This document shows positions 27,101-38,401 of a DNA stretch of 64,000 nt, one piece after another (within the stretch, counting starts at the first letter, position 1; every line of letters starts with the position of its first letter). Location of the stretch: positions 13,502,501 to 13,566,500 of the forward strand of contig NC_060107.1 of the NCBI RefSeq assembly GCF_021155765.1. The letters run 5' to 3'. Made by a program: the position numbers and the translations under genes. Source of the DNA: Diprion similis (lineage: Eukaryota; Arthropoda; Insecta; Hymenoptera; Diprionidae). The notes below the pieces were generated by a model, which saw only the letters and a list, made by a program, of their open reading frames with translations, made no database searches and was not told the origin of the DNA.

Positions 27101-29668
27101 AAACGTCGATAAACTTACTCCATCCGGGCCTACACAAGTATGTAGACAGTTCAAGAAGTCTGCGAAAGAAATTAATCCCTCTGTACAAACAGTAATAAAA
27201 GAAACTGACGACACTTCGAAAACTTTTGACTTGACACATGCTATTAGTAAATTGCAAGACAGTTCCATTAATGCCAATATGGAGGCAGATATCGACGATG
27301 AGGATAGTAGAGACAACAACGATCTTGTCATTGATCTGAAAGATGATAATTTAGAAGAAGCTGAAATACAAGAGGAAAAAACAATATCCACCAAATGTAA
27401 GGATTATTATTACTATTATTTTGATGTTAGATAATTTAATGCTTACCACATTGCGTTATGAGCAAAATGTTTGGTATAAAAGTAACAAGTAACATCATAT
27501 ATAAGGGAAGAGGGAAAATGATATTTATCACACTGATTACAACTGATTACACTGTGTGTGATGTTCCTTGCGTAACCGCACACCATATGAAAGTAGGTAC
27601 TATTTTTTTTTTTTTTTTTAATTCCAATATCACAAATTTGCTCTATTTTGTGCTAATATCATCAAACTTCCAATCTGATATTTTCAACGACTATTAGAAA
27701 CTAGGAATATGTTCCAACATCTTGACTCTCTTATCTTCTTTTGATGAGAATTACTGCGCAAAAAATGTTGGAAACCCTGGAATATTAAGTAGACAAGTGA
27801 ATTAATCATTAGTTTCGAACAAGTGAGGCAACAATTGACAAATAAATAATATTAAAATTTTTTTTAATGTTACAGCTCGAGAGATCAAAGATGCAGAAAA
27901 ACCTCTGTTGTGCAAACATTGTAACATGAGGTTTGCCAGGCTACGAGGATTCAAACTACACGTACAAGTGGCTCATCTAAAACGTCTGAATTTCCTTTGT
28001 CCATATTGCGATAGAAGTACCAATTCTGAAGTGTTGATGCGCCAACACATTACTGCCAAGCATCCTGATTTATCAGTAAAAATTATTCCTAATCCTGCTG
28101 CTGGGGGTCCAGAATTAACTAAAGAGTTTTGGGAAAAGGAATATGGCTTGGTTTGTTCCGGCAAAACGAAAAAACGCAAACGTCAATCAAGCGCGGAAGA
28201 TCTGAACAAATCAAAGGATGATACAGATAGGGCCGCTTGTCGCGACGTATGCGATTTGTGTGGTTTCAGTGCACTGAATTTAACTGGTTTTAAAGCTCAC
28301 ATGCGTATGCACGCAAATAAAAGTACTATAAAATGTGGCCATTGTGCATTTAGCGGATCTGCTGATACCGACGTTCGGCAGCATTGGAAAGTCAGTCACC
28401 CACATGCACCATTTAAAGTTGAAGAACTCTCAACAGCTGGCCCATCCAATCGAAGCCCGACTCTGAGTGAAGAAAAAAAGAGAAGCATCGAAGAATACAG
28501 TGACGACGTTGAAGAAGAACAAGTTCCTTTAGCTGGCGAGACATCGGAAAAACTTATCTTTTGCTGTTTTTACTGTAGCTTGCATAGTAGTTCACTAGAT
28601 ACTGTTAAAAGTCACTGGAAAATGATACATAAGGAACGAAAAGATGAAAATGATCCTCCAAAATGGAAAACTGGTTTACCGTTCAAGTACAAAATGATGC
28701 GCATGCCGCTGCAATCCACACCTGAAAATCTTTTACAATGCGGCTATTGTGACAAGAAGGGAGGCAAAGCAACACTGAGGGTCCATACGCGTCGGAAACA
28801 CAGTCATCTACCGCCACGGTTTATCAAACTAGATGACATGGCAGAGGAAGGTTGGACTTGCCAGTGGTGCAATGAATTTTGCGAAACAGAGGACAAAATG
28901 AATCATCACCAGGACATGTTCCACTCGCATTTGCCATTGCATTTTAAGAAACAGGAATGCGAAGAGCAACACAGGGGGTACAGTTGCCCCGAGTGCTCCT
29001 TCACCTCCGTATCCATTGGGGGTATGAAAAAACACGTTGTGAAGCATGTAAACTTTTTAACGTGTAAATATTGCAACGCAGCATTTTCCAGCCAAAACCT
29101 GGTAGCAGTGCACAATGCTGAGTTTCATCCAGGGTTGGAATTGAAAATAGACAGTATATCCAATTATGATTCACTCGTTACGAGCATGATGGCCAAAGTC
29201 AAATGGAGTAAACCCAAGCAATCGATCACGAGTACGACTGTGACCAGAGAAACGAAAGTCGGAACTGAGTCTAAGAAACATGCTGTTGCTAAGAAGTCAA
29301 CAGCAAAGCCACCGTCCCGTGTCCAGTTTTTGCCTAACAAAATGCGATGTGTTGCGCGAAAATCTACTAATACGTTAACAAGGCATTCGTCAAGCTTTAT
29401 GGTTAGTTCAAGCAGAGACCGTTTAGGAGCGAGCTCTCCAAACAGAGATAAAAGTCCAATGAGAAGTCCTGCTGGATTTTCTTACTATCGCGTCACCAGC
29501 CCACCGATCAGCTTAGCTAGTCTAAGTACATACATGTCGGTAGGTGGACATCAGATGAAGGTAAATTGTACGACACTTGGTCAGTTGATGAACATAAATC
29601 CCAAAGTAATAGTGAAAGACCTGAAGCAAGATCTTAAAAGTTTATCGATTCTTTCAAATCGCACATAA
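9130..29668 (+). CDS. Giant multi-C2H2 zinc-finger protein, ~4,860 aa
   Basis: Sixteen exons join in phase: 9130-9344, 11641-11707, 12769-12833, 13216-20798, 20942-21072, 21305-22075, 22162-22279, 22397-22527, 22617-22760, 22913-24304, 24389-24807, 25011-25322, 25615-26568, 26680-26809, 27033-27396 and 27876-29668. Together they make 14,589 nt, or 4,862 residues. Residues 1-115 form a charged helical region (METINDLIVDLGD, KYIPFLEAMIERL). Residues 116-1980 are low complexity, with Pro/Ser tracts, RDPR motifs near 940-1000, a DSESSSSSTEE acid patch and Lys runs. From about 1990, roughly 28 C2H2 or C2H2-like fingers are scattered in clusters (YKCMLCTF, FKCVSCPY, WKCNLCDY, YSCPECSF), densest in the last exon. 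A nuclear DNA- or RNA-binding or scaffold role is inferred; I could not name an ortholog. The 24807/25011 junction is the weakest; all other phases fit. The final stop is TAA. Confidence 0.88.
9345..11640 (+). other. Intron 1 of the zinc-finger gene
   Basis: The donor is AAA|GTACGT and the acceptor ATTATACAG|G. The intron is AT-rich without a recognised gene. A GC-richer patch at about 10640-10770 could hold an internal promoter, but this is only compositional. Introns 2 (11708-12768) and 3 (12834-13215) also hold nothing recognisable. Confidence 0.6.
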
Positions 29669-30656
29669 AAGAGTTTGCGACCAGTAACGATTGCCCAGTC
29701 TCATGCATCTCGAGGATCCATCAGTACAACTAATCATAGGTATATTTTTCTGAATCACGTTTCTTAAAGTACAGATTACTTGTCTTGAGCATTAGTACAA
29801 ACTTGTCAACAATATCATCAGTTTCACATGTCTAATCTGATCTTGATGTAATCTCCTATATCATAACGGAAATGTTTTACTTATCCTTGGTATAGGTGCT
29901 AAATTTTCGAAATATATTTTAGCAGTAACTATTGCAGCGTGCATATTCTTTTTATTTTGTACAATAGTGAATTTATGTTGCGGCAGCATTTCCCCTGGAA
30001 TATTATTATATCCATTAAGTATATATCCACTATCAGTATTTCCATACAACCAAATTTCTATTGTCAATAATATTTATGCTAATAACAAAACAGTTGATAA
30101 TTTGATTTATGCACCATATCATGCTTAATTTAACTTTATTATTATGAAGAAATTCGTGAAAAAAGTTCAGTGGGAAAAATTATTAATACAACTACATAGC
30201 AAATCGCTAAATTGAACTACGAGGTTTCTCGGTAATTAAATTGTTAATCTTCTAAACCAACTCGGAGAAACTTTTTGACGACTTGCAGTTGTAGTAGGAA
30301 ATTAAATACAATCACAACTTCTGTATTAAAAGAAAGCTTTTAAGTTTAACGTAGTATCTAAAACTAGTTAAATGTGATATGTACAGTTTTGTTTCATCCA
30401 TGGAACTACAAGGTCATGTCAATGAATACAATGCTGACATAGCGTTGAAGTTTTATTTTAATTCAGATTTTGTGTTCACCACTTAATTTTCCCAATATTC
30501 CATTTTGACATGAATTTTCCTTCCTTTTTTCACTTACATGGAGCAGAAGATTAGGGGATAGTTTGTTTTCTGAAAACAAGACTGAGAAGCGTCCGGTAGC
30601 AATAGAATTAGGCTTAGACCTTAGGAACTGTATATACACTGTATCATAAAAACTTG

Positions 30657-30662
30657 AATAAA
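30657..30662 (+). terminator. Polyadenylation signal of the zinc-finger gene
   Basis: AATAAA lies about 990 bases after the stop of the zinc-finger gene. The DNA between 29669 and 30656 has no other gene and is best read as 3' UTR. Confidence 0.5.
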
Positions 30663-30787
30663 TATTTTTGATTTTTATAATTGTGCATAATTTGTGTCAT
30701 AATTAATTTTAGCCGCGGCTAAAATATCTGCGGAATGACTATCAGAAAGTAGCAAACAGCTCTAAACTTTGCACACCTTACATGTTC

Positions 30788-30916
30788 GACATGGGTTGTG
30801 TAGTAATGAAACCATATAATTAAAGAAAAAGACATTGGTTGTGTAGTAATGAAACCATATAATTAAAGAAAAAGACATTGATTGTGTAGTAATGAAACCA
30901 TATAATTAAAGAAAAA
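30788..30916. repeat. Three tandem copies of a 43-bp unit
   Basis: The unit begins GACATTGGTTGTGTAGTAAT and ends in TAATTAAAGAAAAA. Copies start at 30788, 30831 and 30874 and differ at only one or two bases (GACATGGG, GACATTGG, GACATTGA), so the duplication is recent. Confidence 0.95.
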
Positions 30917-31234
30917 ACCGTAATAAAATGGAAGCTGTGTTAAAAATTGACAAATGATTGGAATAAATGTGCAACGGAGCTTGACGAAACTGTCTAAAAA
31001 TTCTCCAGTTTCCAAAAATTCTCAAAAACTGCCAGAAATTGGTCTAAGTTCTCAGTAAACATGCAGCTTTGTTGAAGAGTTTGATGAGCCAAAAATCGGT
31101 ACTTTTTATTAATTTTACAACAATGATTTCTAATAACAAAACATAAACAAAATATAATAAAATTATGAACTAACGCTGTGTTTCGTTTCGAACGTCTTTG
31201 AAATAATAACATATATTTTAAATCGTTCAATTGC

Positions 31235-31592
31235 TGTTCGCGCCTACTGCGCTCAGAGCTTCTTGATTATTCTCTAGAGTTTCAGCGCTTACAACCAGAG
31301 TGCAGGCGGGTGCCATTTGGCCCTTAAGATAATCTGAGAACCGCGAGCACGCGGATTTTGGTAGATGATAATAAGTTTCAGTAGCGAAGTAGCTAATTGT
31401 TCGTATAGTTAGTCAGGCGAGGGCGAGACACGCGCTGTCCTCAGAGTGGCGATTTCAGGATCGCCTCCGAGGTACATCCTTTGCGCTTTGCGACCTTGTG
31501 TCCACATCTTATCTTATTAAATATTTATTTTATCTCGTATTTTTATTAAACCATCAAAACTTTACACAAGTAAGCGTTATATCGGCAATGCA
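31235..31592 (+). mobile_element. Candidate solo LTR
   Basis: A 358-bp interval begins TGTTCGCG and ends GCAATGCA, with TTGC immediately on both sides as a possible 4-bp target duplication. Its first 270 bases are GC-richer than the flanks. They are followed by an AT-rich stretch with ATTAAA, as in the R-U5 part of an LTR. No internal retroelement genes or second copy are present. The call rests on termini and composition only. Confidence 0.25.
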
Positions 31593-32387
31593 GTTGCCTA
31601 CACAAAGGCCCACCCGTAAAATTCCCATAGAGGTGAACAAGGTCACCTGTACATACATAAGCTGGTTGAAACGATGCATAACAGTAAATAAAACTATAGC
31701 TGAAACAAACATAACGTCAATTTTACGATGGTTTATTTTCTACGAAAGACTGTTTTATATAAATTGATCCAAACAGATTTAATTTTTTTTACAGTATCCA
31801 ATTCAATATTGGCATGTGTTAATCGTAATCGATATAGATGCACTGTTGTAAAGTCAAATACAAGTTAATGACACAATCGTGATGAAAAAAAAATGGTATA
31901 GTTGAAAATGATAATTTGATTGAAATAAGCAACTGCAGAGCGAAATCGAATGAATTGAGTCGTTTTTGCGTCAATTTCAAGCGATTCAAAGAGGAAAATT
32001 TTAATCTAAGCTTTTGCTTATAATGTTAGTATTTTTAATTTTTCAATCTTCAGAGAAAACATCGTAGCTTACGAACATACTAATTTGATAAATATTCAAA
32101 TTCTAACTGCCTCCATCGAGTAACCATGTTACTATCTCGTAATAAAATCAGCAAAGAATATGAATATTTCGTTCACCAGCTTTCATAAAACAGGTTTCAA
32201 ATCCTTCCAAGTTGTCAAAAAAATCTAGCTTTCAATATTTAGTATTGAAAAAGACTTGGTTTCAATTTGTGTCAGAAAATTGAAGTAAAAAGAAAGCGCC
32301 CTAGATCTAATGCCTAGCACCTGTAATCGTCGGGAAATGCCGTTCGACGTCACAGATGATTAAAAATCAGCTTAGATGAAGGTGTGA

Positions 32388-32499
32388 AGGGTAGAGGTAA
32401 GAAATATCGCCGTGTATAGAATGTGACGGGAAAATAGTTTTTGGCAGATACTTTTTCAGTTGAAAACCCATACGAGATACTGCTTTTTACCTCTACCCT
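32388..32499. repeat. 13-bp inverted repeat
   Basis: AGGGTAGAGGTAA at 32388-32400 is exactly complementary to TTACCTCTACCCT at 32487-32499. A TAGATGAAGG direct repeat lies beside each arm (about 32373 and 32503). This may be a small MITE-like insertion. Confidence 0.6.
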
Positions 32500-32587
32500 C
32501 CATAGATGAAGGCAATATCAGTATATTCTGTCTCTCTCGCTCTGCGCTCAGCCAATCACGGCGCAAAGCCACATGCAAGCATTGGGT

Positions 32588-32616
32588 CTTAGAGCATATA
32601 CTGTATATGCTCTAAG
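32588..32616. repeat. Perfect 29-bp palindrome between direct repeats
   Basis: CTTAGAGCATATAC and GTATATGCTCTAAG are exact 14-bp arms around a single T. AAGCATTGGGT occurs directly on both sides of the palindrome, as if the palindrome had been inserted or copied next to its flank. Confidence 0.9.
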
Positions 32617-32874
32617 CATTGGGTATAGCGTTTGATGTTCTTTTCCGGTATTGAAGTGCACCCTGGCGGAATTCTTAAAAATTCAGTGCGAAATTCCATC
32701 GACGTTTTATCGGTAAATCAGTCCGGTGTTCTCCGTTGTCACACCTGTTCTTATTATATCGTGTCTATAGTAGCCAATGTCAGATATACAATCAGAATGT
32801 AAGTCCAACGAAGCATCTCAGCAGCTTTAGCGAATAGGTATGGAGAAAGAATGTGACTTCCAGGAAAGTAAAAA

Positions 32875-34243
32875 ATGTTTGTGAGGGATCCCTGCGGTAT
32901 TGTTTGCATTATCGTTACGTATATTGCTGTGTTTTATGCTGACTACGTCGTCGTACGATGGATTGTTCTACATACAATGCAGGACAGGTTAGTTCTCGCC
33001 GAGACTCACTCTGTCACCGATTGCCTGACAGTTTTGCATTTTAAACTCTTCACAACACGTCATCGATACCTCATTATTCCCACAACGAATAAATATAAGC
33101 AAACTCATTGCAACGAAAGTTAATTTGATAACTTGCACATTTTTCAATGCAAAATATTCCTGTTCCACAACTTGTTATATCTTTCATTCCATGCAAGGAA
33201 TTTGCAAGTGTATTATTTAAACGCAAGACGGATTACAGTTCGAACATTGTCTTCATAATGTATTCCTGTTTATAGCCTATGGGGTCCTTTTCATGTGGTG
33301 ACATTCAATACGATAGTTTTACTGCTGATGATGTCCCATCTGAAGGCAGTCTGCAGCGATCCTGGTCTCGTACCTCTTCCACAGACAAGGATGGACTTTT
33401 CAGACATCCATACAGGTGGAAACAGGGATGAATCTGATGAAAGAGACGATTGGACGGTGTGTACTCGTTGTGAAACTTACAGACCACCAAGAGCCCATCA
33501 TTGCAGGATATGCAAACGATGTATCAGGAGAATGGATCATCACTGTCCGTGGTGAGATTTTTAATTATAGATCACAACATGATAGATGAAACCTCAGAGG
33601 TGTTAAGCTTGTTGCTTTCTTTTTCCTTGACTGTTTGACTAGAATTTAGGTAAATGTGCGTGAAAAATTTAATCATCATTTCTCAAACATTGTGATAGAG
33701 GCTCATTTACATGTGATTGTATTTATTTAAGGATAAATAACTGTGTGGGGGAACGAAATCAGAAGTATTTTATACAATTTCTGGTCTATGTCGGTATACT
33801 AGCATTATACGCTATAACACTGGTCATCCTCTCTTGGGTCTTTGATTGTCCTGAATGCAGTGTTGACGTGGCAATAAAACAAAGTCGCATGTGAGTATAA
33901 CACAATATGCTTTTATATAGCTCTTGTTTTCAATCAAAACTGTGATGTTTCTCATTTCAGCCTACATTGCGTCATACTCGTGCTGGAGTCGGCGTTATTT
34001 GGAATGTTTGTGGTGGCAATTTTGGTGGACCAATTTCAAGCTATTTTAGGCGATGAGACAGCTATAGAAAGAATTCAAGGAAGCCATCATCATCAGCATA
34101 CCAATAAAACTAACCCACGTACATTAACTCTTCTTGCACAAGTCTGTGGTAAGAGTCATCCAGCTTTATGGTTACTTCCATGTCACAATCCCCCTCGTTA
34201 TTCGTACCGTAAAGATGCTCATTTAATTGACCATCAAGTCTAA
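32875..34243 (+). CDS. ZDHHC3: DHHC palmitoyltransferase, ZDHHC3/7 type
   Basis: Four exons (32875-32987, 33276-33551, 33732-33890, 33961-34243) give 276 residues. Enzymes of this family transfer palmitate from acyl-CoA to cysteines of membrane proteins, usually at the Golgi. The start MFVRDPCGI matches the conserved cytosolic stretch before the first membrane helix of ZDHHC3/7. Four hydrophobic segments are visible (about 5-30, 42-62, 145-170, 185-210), with a DPG motif after the second. The Cys-rich domain includes [15 protein letters not shown] and [14 protein letters not shown], with catalytic DHHC at about 125-128, followed by [12 protein letters not shown]. The zinc-ligand cysteines and histidines are all present. 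DETAIERI near the C-terminus stands where family members have DETGIEQL. Two ATGs in other frames precede the start and end quickly. The ZDHHC3 versus ZDHHC7 assignment is not certain. Confidence 0.95.
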
Positions 34244-34427
34244 GAGGTTTAATAAACCTGAGGGAGAAATGCATGTTCCAAATGTCCTGAAATCAATTTC
34301 TTAGACAGCAATGAACCAGCTTGTCGCTGAAACTGATCAAATCTAACAATTGTAAGCCCAATAGTCACTCAACGGCTGCATACCAACTTGATTTCAGTCA
34401 TGGTGTGGCAATATTTACAAGTCTTTT

Positions 34428-34433
34428 AATAAA
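34428..34433 (+). terminator. Polyadenylation signal of the palmitoyltransferase gene
   Basis: AATAAA lies 185 bases after the stop codon at 34243, the first such hexamer in the 3' flank. Confidence 0.6.
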
Positions 34434-35742
34434 GTATTCTTAGACTTGTCGTTAGCTTAGTTTATCATTTCTAATTATGACTAAAACCTATCAAAAATAT
34501 CGACCATAATAGTGGGATGCAAATTTGAACAATTCATTTGGTAAATAGCATCCAAAACAAATTATAGTGGTATGCTTGCTGTTGGATGTCTTGCACTGAT
34601 CGAAACTGAATCAACTATTGTCCTAAGCACATGATTTTGAGCATTTCAAAGTCCGTAATATGTGAATACATTTGTTAATTACTTTCAAGATTCAAATAAA
34701 GATAGATCGACTTTGCAAAGAAAATTGATTTCATAATTAAATGGGCATGACGTTTTCTTACGTACAAAAATACATAGTTAATACTGATAACGGAAATTGA
34801 ATGCAATTTAGATTAAATTCTTTTGCTTCCGTCAGCAATGACAGATTTCAGTAATCTGGAAATGATCAATTATGATTCAACTGTCACGAACATAGCAAAT
34901 TGCCGATCGTCGATTTGCTGAGAAAATTCATGAGAGAAAGTTGAACTTAATTAGCAGCAGATACATATCAAGTCAAAATGTTTTGTACTGTTCATCCCAT
35001 GACTTATATCGAAATAAGCTATATTGCGATGTGAAGGTGACATTTGCTAATTGATACATTATGTATGGTTCTTATTTTTTATTATTACCCAACTTTTCAC
35101 AGATGCAATCTAGTCAATTTTCACAGCAAGACGACGGTTTTAATGTATTTATTGTAACACTGGTATTATTACTATCTTAATAGTAATATAAATGAGTGCA
35201 TAGTAATGGTAAACGTACTCTATTTTTGGTAGATGCCCATAAAATTTCTCAATTATATATTTATTTACAATCAAATTGATCAATCTAAGATGAAAATCAT
35301 TAAGTAAGATTTTAAATAACTTATTGAAATGAAATTGACTAATCGCACATTAATATATTAAAATATTTAATTTCTTATCATAATCATTCGAAGTCGGAGA
35401 TGGTGTATCATTCCATTAGTTGTCAACAATAGGTTTATATTGTAATTCTTTAAGACTCTTAAATTAAGAGTTTCACTTAAAGTGGAATACACATCGTAGA
35501 TTTACACGAGTAGGCAATATCCATGTTAAGTTTTTACTTTCCCAAAGCGTGATTCTGTTTTGATAAGGCTTTATGTTGTCAAGTATTGAATGTAAAATTA
35601 AAAAAATTTTCAAAACCAGCTTTTATCCATAATTCACAGATAACATTTTTTCTCCAAGCATAAGAGCTTGAAAATAGAAATTAAGGTTTCACGCAGTGGT
35701 AACAATAACGAATATCAACGTCGAATTTTATTTGATATCAAA
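34434..35742. other. Convergent intergenic spacer, AT-rich
   Basis: This lies between the 3' ends of the palmitoyltransferase gene and eIF3k. It is AT-rich and no gene or repeat was recognised. TTTATT at 35743-35748, close downstream of the eIF3k stop, may be its poly(A) signal on the minus strand. Confidence 0.4.
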
Positions 35743-35768
35743 TTTATTACAAACAATCCACATGTCTC

Positions 35769-37589
35769 TTACAGACATGCGGCCATGAGTCCAGCAACAT
35801 TTTCAAAGTCGATTTTTTCTGTGATATTTTTAGTCTTGATGTTTTCATCTTGATTTGCAATGAAAATCACATTCTTAGACTCTTCTTTCCATCCGTATTT
35901 CTTGACCCAGTGTTTCAAGGTGGAATCTAATGAGTTTTGACAAATACAAATGTTACAAATGATTAAAATATTGTTATATTACAACCAGCAATAACATAGG
36001 AGTCGCTGATTTAAACAGTTCAGCATTCCTTGAGAGAATAGACGACTTTGGTATTTATTCGTGTAAAGCAGTTGTATTACAAAATTGTTCAACTCTACAT
36101 GTGAATAATAATGGTATGTAAACTTAGACTGGTAAAAGGATACAATTTAAATAATTCTTTGAAAAACTACAATTTTTTTTTTAATTATTGAACAAAATCA
36201 GACATCGTAAGATTTACATGATTGTTCATTTTGAATGAAATTTGAGATTCCAGATTGAATCTTTAAAAAATTGCATACTAGTTACAATAATACCTCTTGG
36301 TTTATTGAATAATGGTACAGATCTTAGCATCTTTTATTGTTTGAAATGAAGAAATGATTCGAAAAATTTTAGACTAATATATGTCACTTTTGATTCATTG
36401 CTCATCGCAATTTTACCAAAAATATTACCTGCCATAACAAAGAAAATTGAAAATGCTGTGACACATTTGCTTTATTTTAAAATGGTATATATATATATGA
36501 AAGGAACATACCGTCGACTCCACCGAGTAGCTGGGCGAGTAGACCTTTGTCGATAGTTTGGAAAGTAATTCCTACAACATGGCAGACAAACTTGCGAACG
36601 GAGTCCTGAAACCCAACTATTCTATTGCACAGTTCTGGCATAGACAAAACTCTGTCCCAAAAATGTTGGAAATCACACTGTTCCAAAATATCTCCCAAAT
36701 ACATGATCTGGTTGATTGGTTCTTCTTGCATCTGCAATTTCAAAATTTCACAAATCTGTCTTCCTCTTGCCTCTTTTCGGTATATCTATTTTGCGAATAA
36801 CAGACGTTGTGGGACTTATTGACTTGTGCGAAGTTAGCAACGGATTCTGTCTCGCAATATAAAATTTTAAGTGCAGACTGGACAATAATACGAAACTTCT
36901 TTCACATGCATTGATCAATTGATTTATACAGATGTCAAAATCAAATTTACCACGGAAATATTGTCGGTCGACGAATTTCCCAGCGTGAAACCATTAGTTA
37001 GTCTCGATAAGTTAGTAAGGTGAATAACATATTTGATAATATTGGTAAGGTATAAAGACTGTAAAGTAAAAGGATATTCTCCTGATTTATGAGTGATTAA
37101 TCAGAAGAATAACTGAAATACTTACGATTTTTTCAGTCAGCAGACATTTACAAAGAACGAAGTCTGTGTGAGGAAAATTAGTCAAAGCCTTCAGCAATAT
37201 CTGGCAAGTTATATCTTGACTAAAGCGTTGCGGATTCAACTGATACAACTTCAAGACAGCGAGATTTGCCTCGAGATCATAAGCGTTTTCCCTCGACTGA
37301 ATTTCAACGTATTTCTCGAGGGTGGAAAGATTGTCGGGATTGTACCTGAAATCAACCGATGTCATTATAACATTATCTATGTCGGCATCGCGTAACCGGA
37401 TATTTTCTCCAGTTGAAAACGCAAAAACATCCAGAGACTACTTTTTTGAATACGACATTTTGAGGTTGAGTAATACACAATGTTGCAGATGCGAGCGAAT
37501 TGTACAAATTGAAAAAGTGTGACGGGCTATACACACCTCTCAATCCCCTTTAACATTTCGACGATAGTTTGCCTCATAGCCTCTGCCAT
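35769..37589 (-). CDS. eIF3k: Eukaryotic translation initiation factor 3 subunit K
   Basis: Four minus-strand exons (37589-37537, 37345-37126, 36731-36512, 35926-35769) join to 651 nt, 216 residues, against 218 in human eIF3k. The protein is a small PCI/HAM-fold subunit of the cytoplasmic eIF3 complex, paired with eIF3l in the family. It begins [20 protein letters not shown] and shows [52 protein letters not shown] and [15 protein letters not shown] in the family order. All phases agree: exon 1 ends AG and exon 2 opens G to make Arg; exon 3 ends G and exon 4 opens AT to make Asp. The stop is TAA at 35771-35769. The introns show nothing notable. Confidence 0.97.
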
Positions 37590-38264
37590 GGTGGAATTCT
37601 TTCGACGCTTTTCAGGTTCCACGGTGCAGGATGTGATAGATATTTAGTCTGATTTTTAGGTTAGAATAAAAGTGAAAGAAAGATAAGCATGGATTGTTCA
37701 GAGAAACTAGTAAGTATATCGCAGCGAATACATCCGGCCTAGGGGACTTCCTGATTTCACCGCTTTGCAGCTCCGCAGTCAGTAACTCGTATATTCTTCA
37801 GTCAACGCTCGGTATAATGCGAAATTTCAATTATTCGTCGAATTGGTTTGGAATAACGTTTACTTATTTATGTTAATGAACAGGAACAAGATATTAACAT
37901 ATTTATATCTACGATTAATGAGTAGTGTAGCGATCGATACCGATCTTCGGCTGGAATTTCATGAGCAGCAAAACGTAGCAGCAGCAACAGCATTTCCCAC
38001 CGTCCAAGCATTCTGATTGATTTACTAAACTAACCTAACCTTAGTTATCTAATCAGAATACTTGGATGGTGGGAAATGCTGCTGCTGCTCACGAAATTCT
38101 AGCCTTAGGAATACCGGTCAGAAAAAGCGAGCAAGCGCCGCGCAGAATCCGTGGCAGAATCGCGGAGCGCTTATTCGGCTACAGTGAGTGCTCGATGGCA
38201 GTCGCGTTTGAAGAGTAGAGTTTGCTCCGGTTCGAATAGCTCGAAGAGAGTTGCGCATTTCAGT
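37590..38264. promoter_or_regulatory. Divergent promoter region, eIF3k and 38-kb transcript
   Basis: This spacer separates the eIF3k start from candidate exons on the plus strand. It holds a strong foldback (37949-38104) with TAACCTAACC in its loop (38031-38040), and initiator-like TTCAGTG just downstream at about 38261. Bidirectional use is inferred from gene orientation. Confidence 0.4.
37949..38104. repeat. Foldback element with ~54-70 bp arms
   Basis: The left arm at 37949-38018 (GGCTGGAATTTCATGAGCAG through CCAAGCATTCTGATT) is complementary to the right arm at 38051-38104. The left arm has about 16 extra bases within a GCAGCA-rich part. Mismatches elsewhere are few, and the loop is 32 bases. 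It would form a long hairpin if transcribed. It may be a MITE-like insertion or a structural element of the promoter. Confidence 0.85.
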
Positions 38265-38401
38265 GTGGAATCCAAATTCTAGTGTTATAATCAGTGCATA
38301 TTTCTAGTAATTTACATTCGGTAATTACTATGCAACATGCAGAAAAGTGGCTCGGAGAATCAAAGTATTATTAACATCAAAACAGCCTGCCAGTGTTGAA
38401 G
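38265..38401 (+). other. Candidate 5' UTR exon
   Basis: A GC-moderate stretch follows an initiator-like site and ends in GTTGAAG|GTGAGT, a near-consensus donor. The only open frame inside is 20 codons and ends before the donor, so the exon would be non-coding. The downstream gene is not identified; PEX13 on the same strand 5 kb away is possible. Confidence 0.3.

Larger units (their letters stand above)
31600..32830. promoter_or_regulatory. Upstream region of the palmitoyltransferase gene
   Basis: Mostly AT-rich with no coding exon. It contains a 13-bp inverted repeat (32388-32400 and 32487-32499) and a perfect palindrome (32588-32616). The promoter of the + strand gene presumably lies in the last few hundred bases, but no core element could be fixed. 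Confidence 0.4.
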
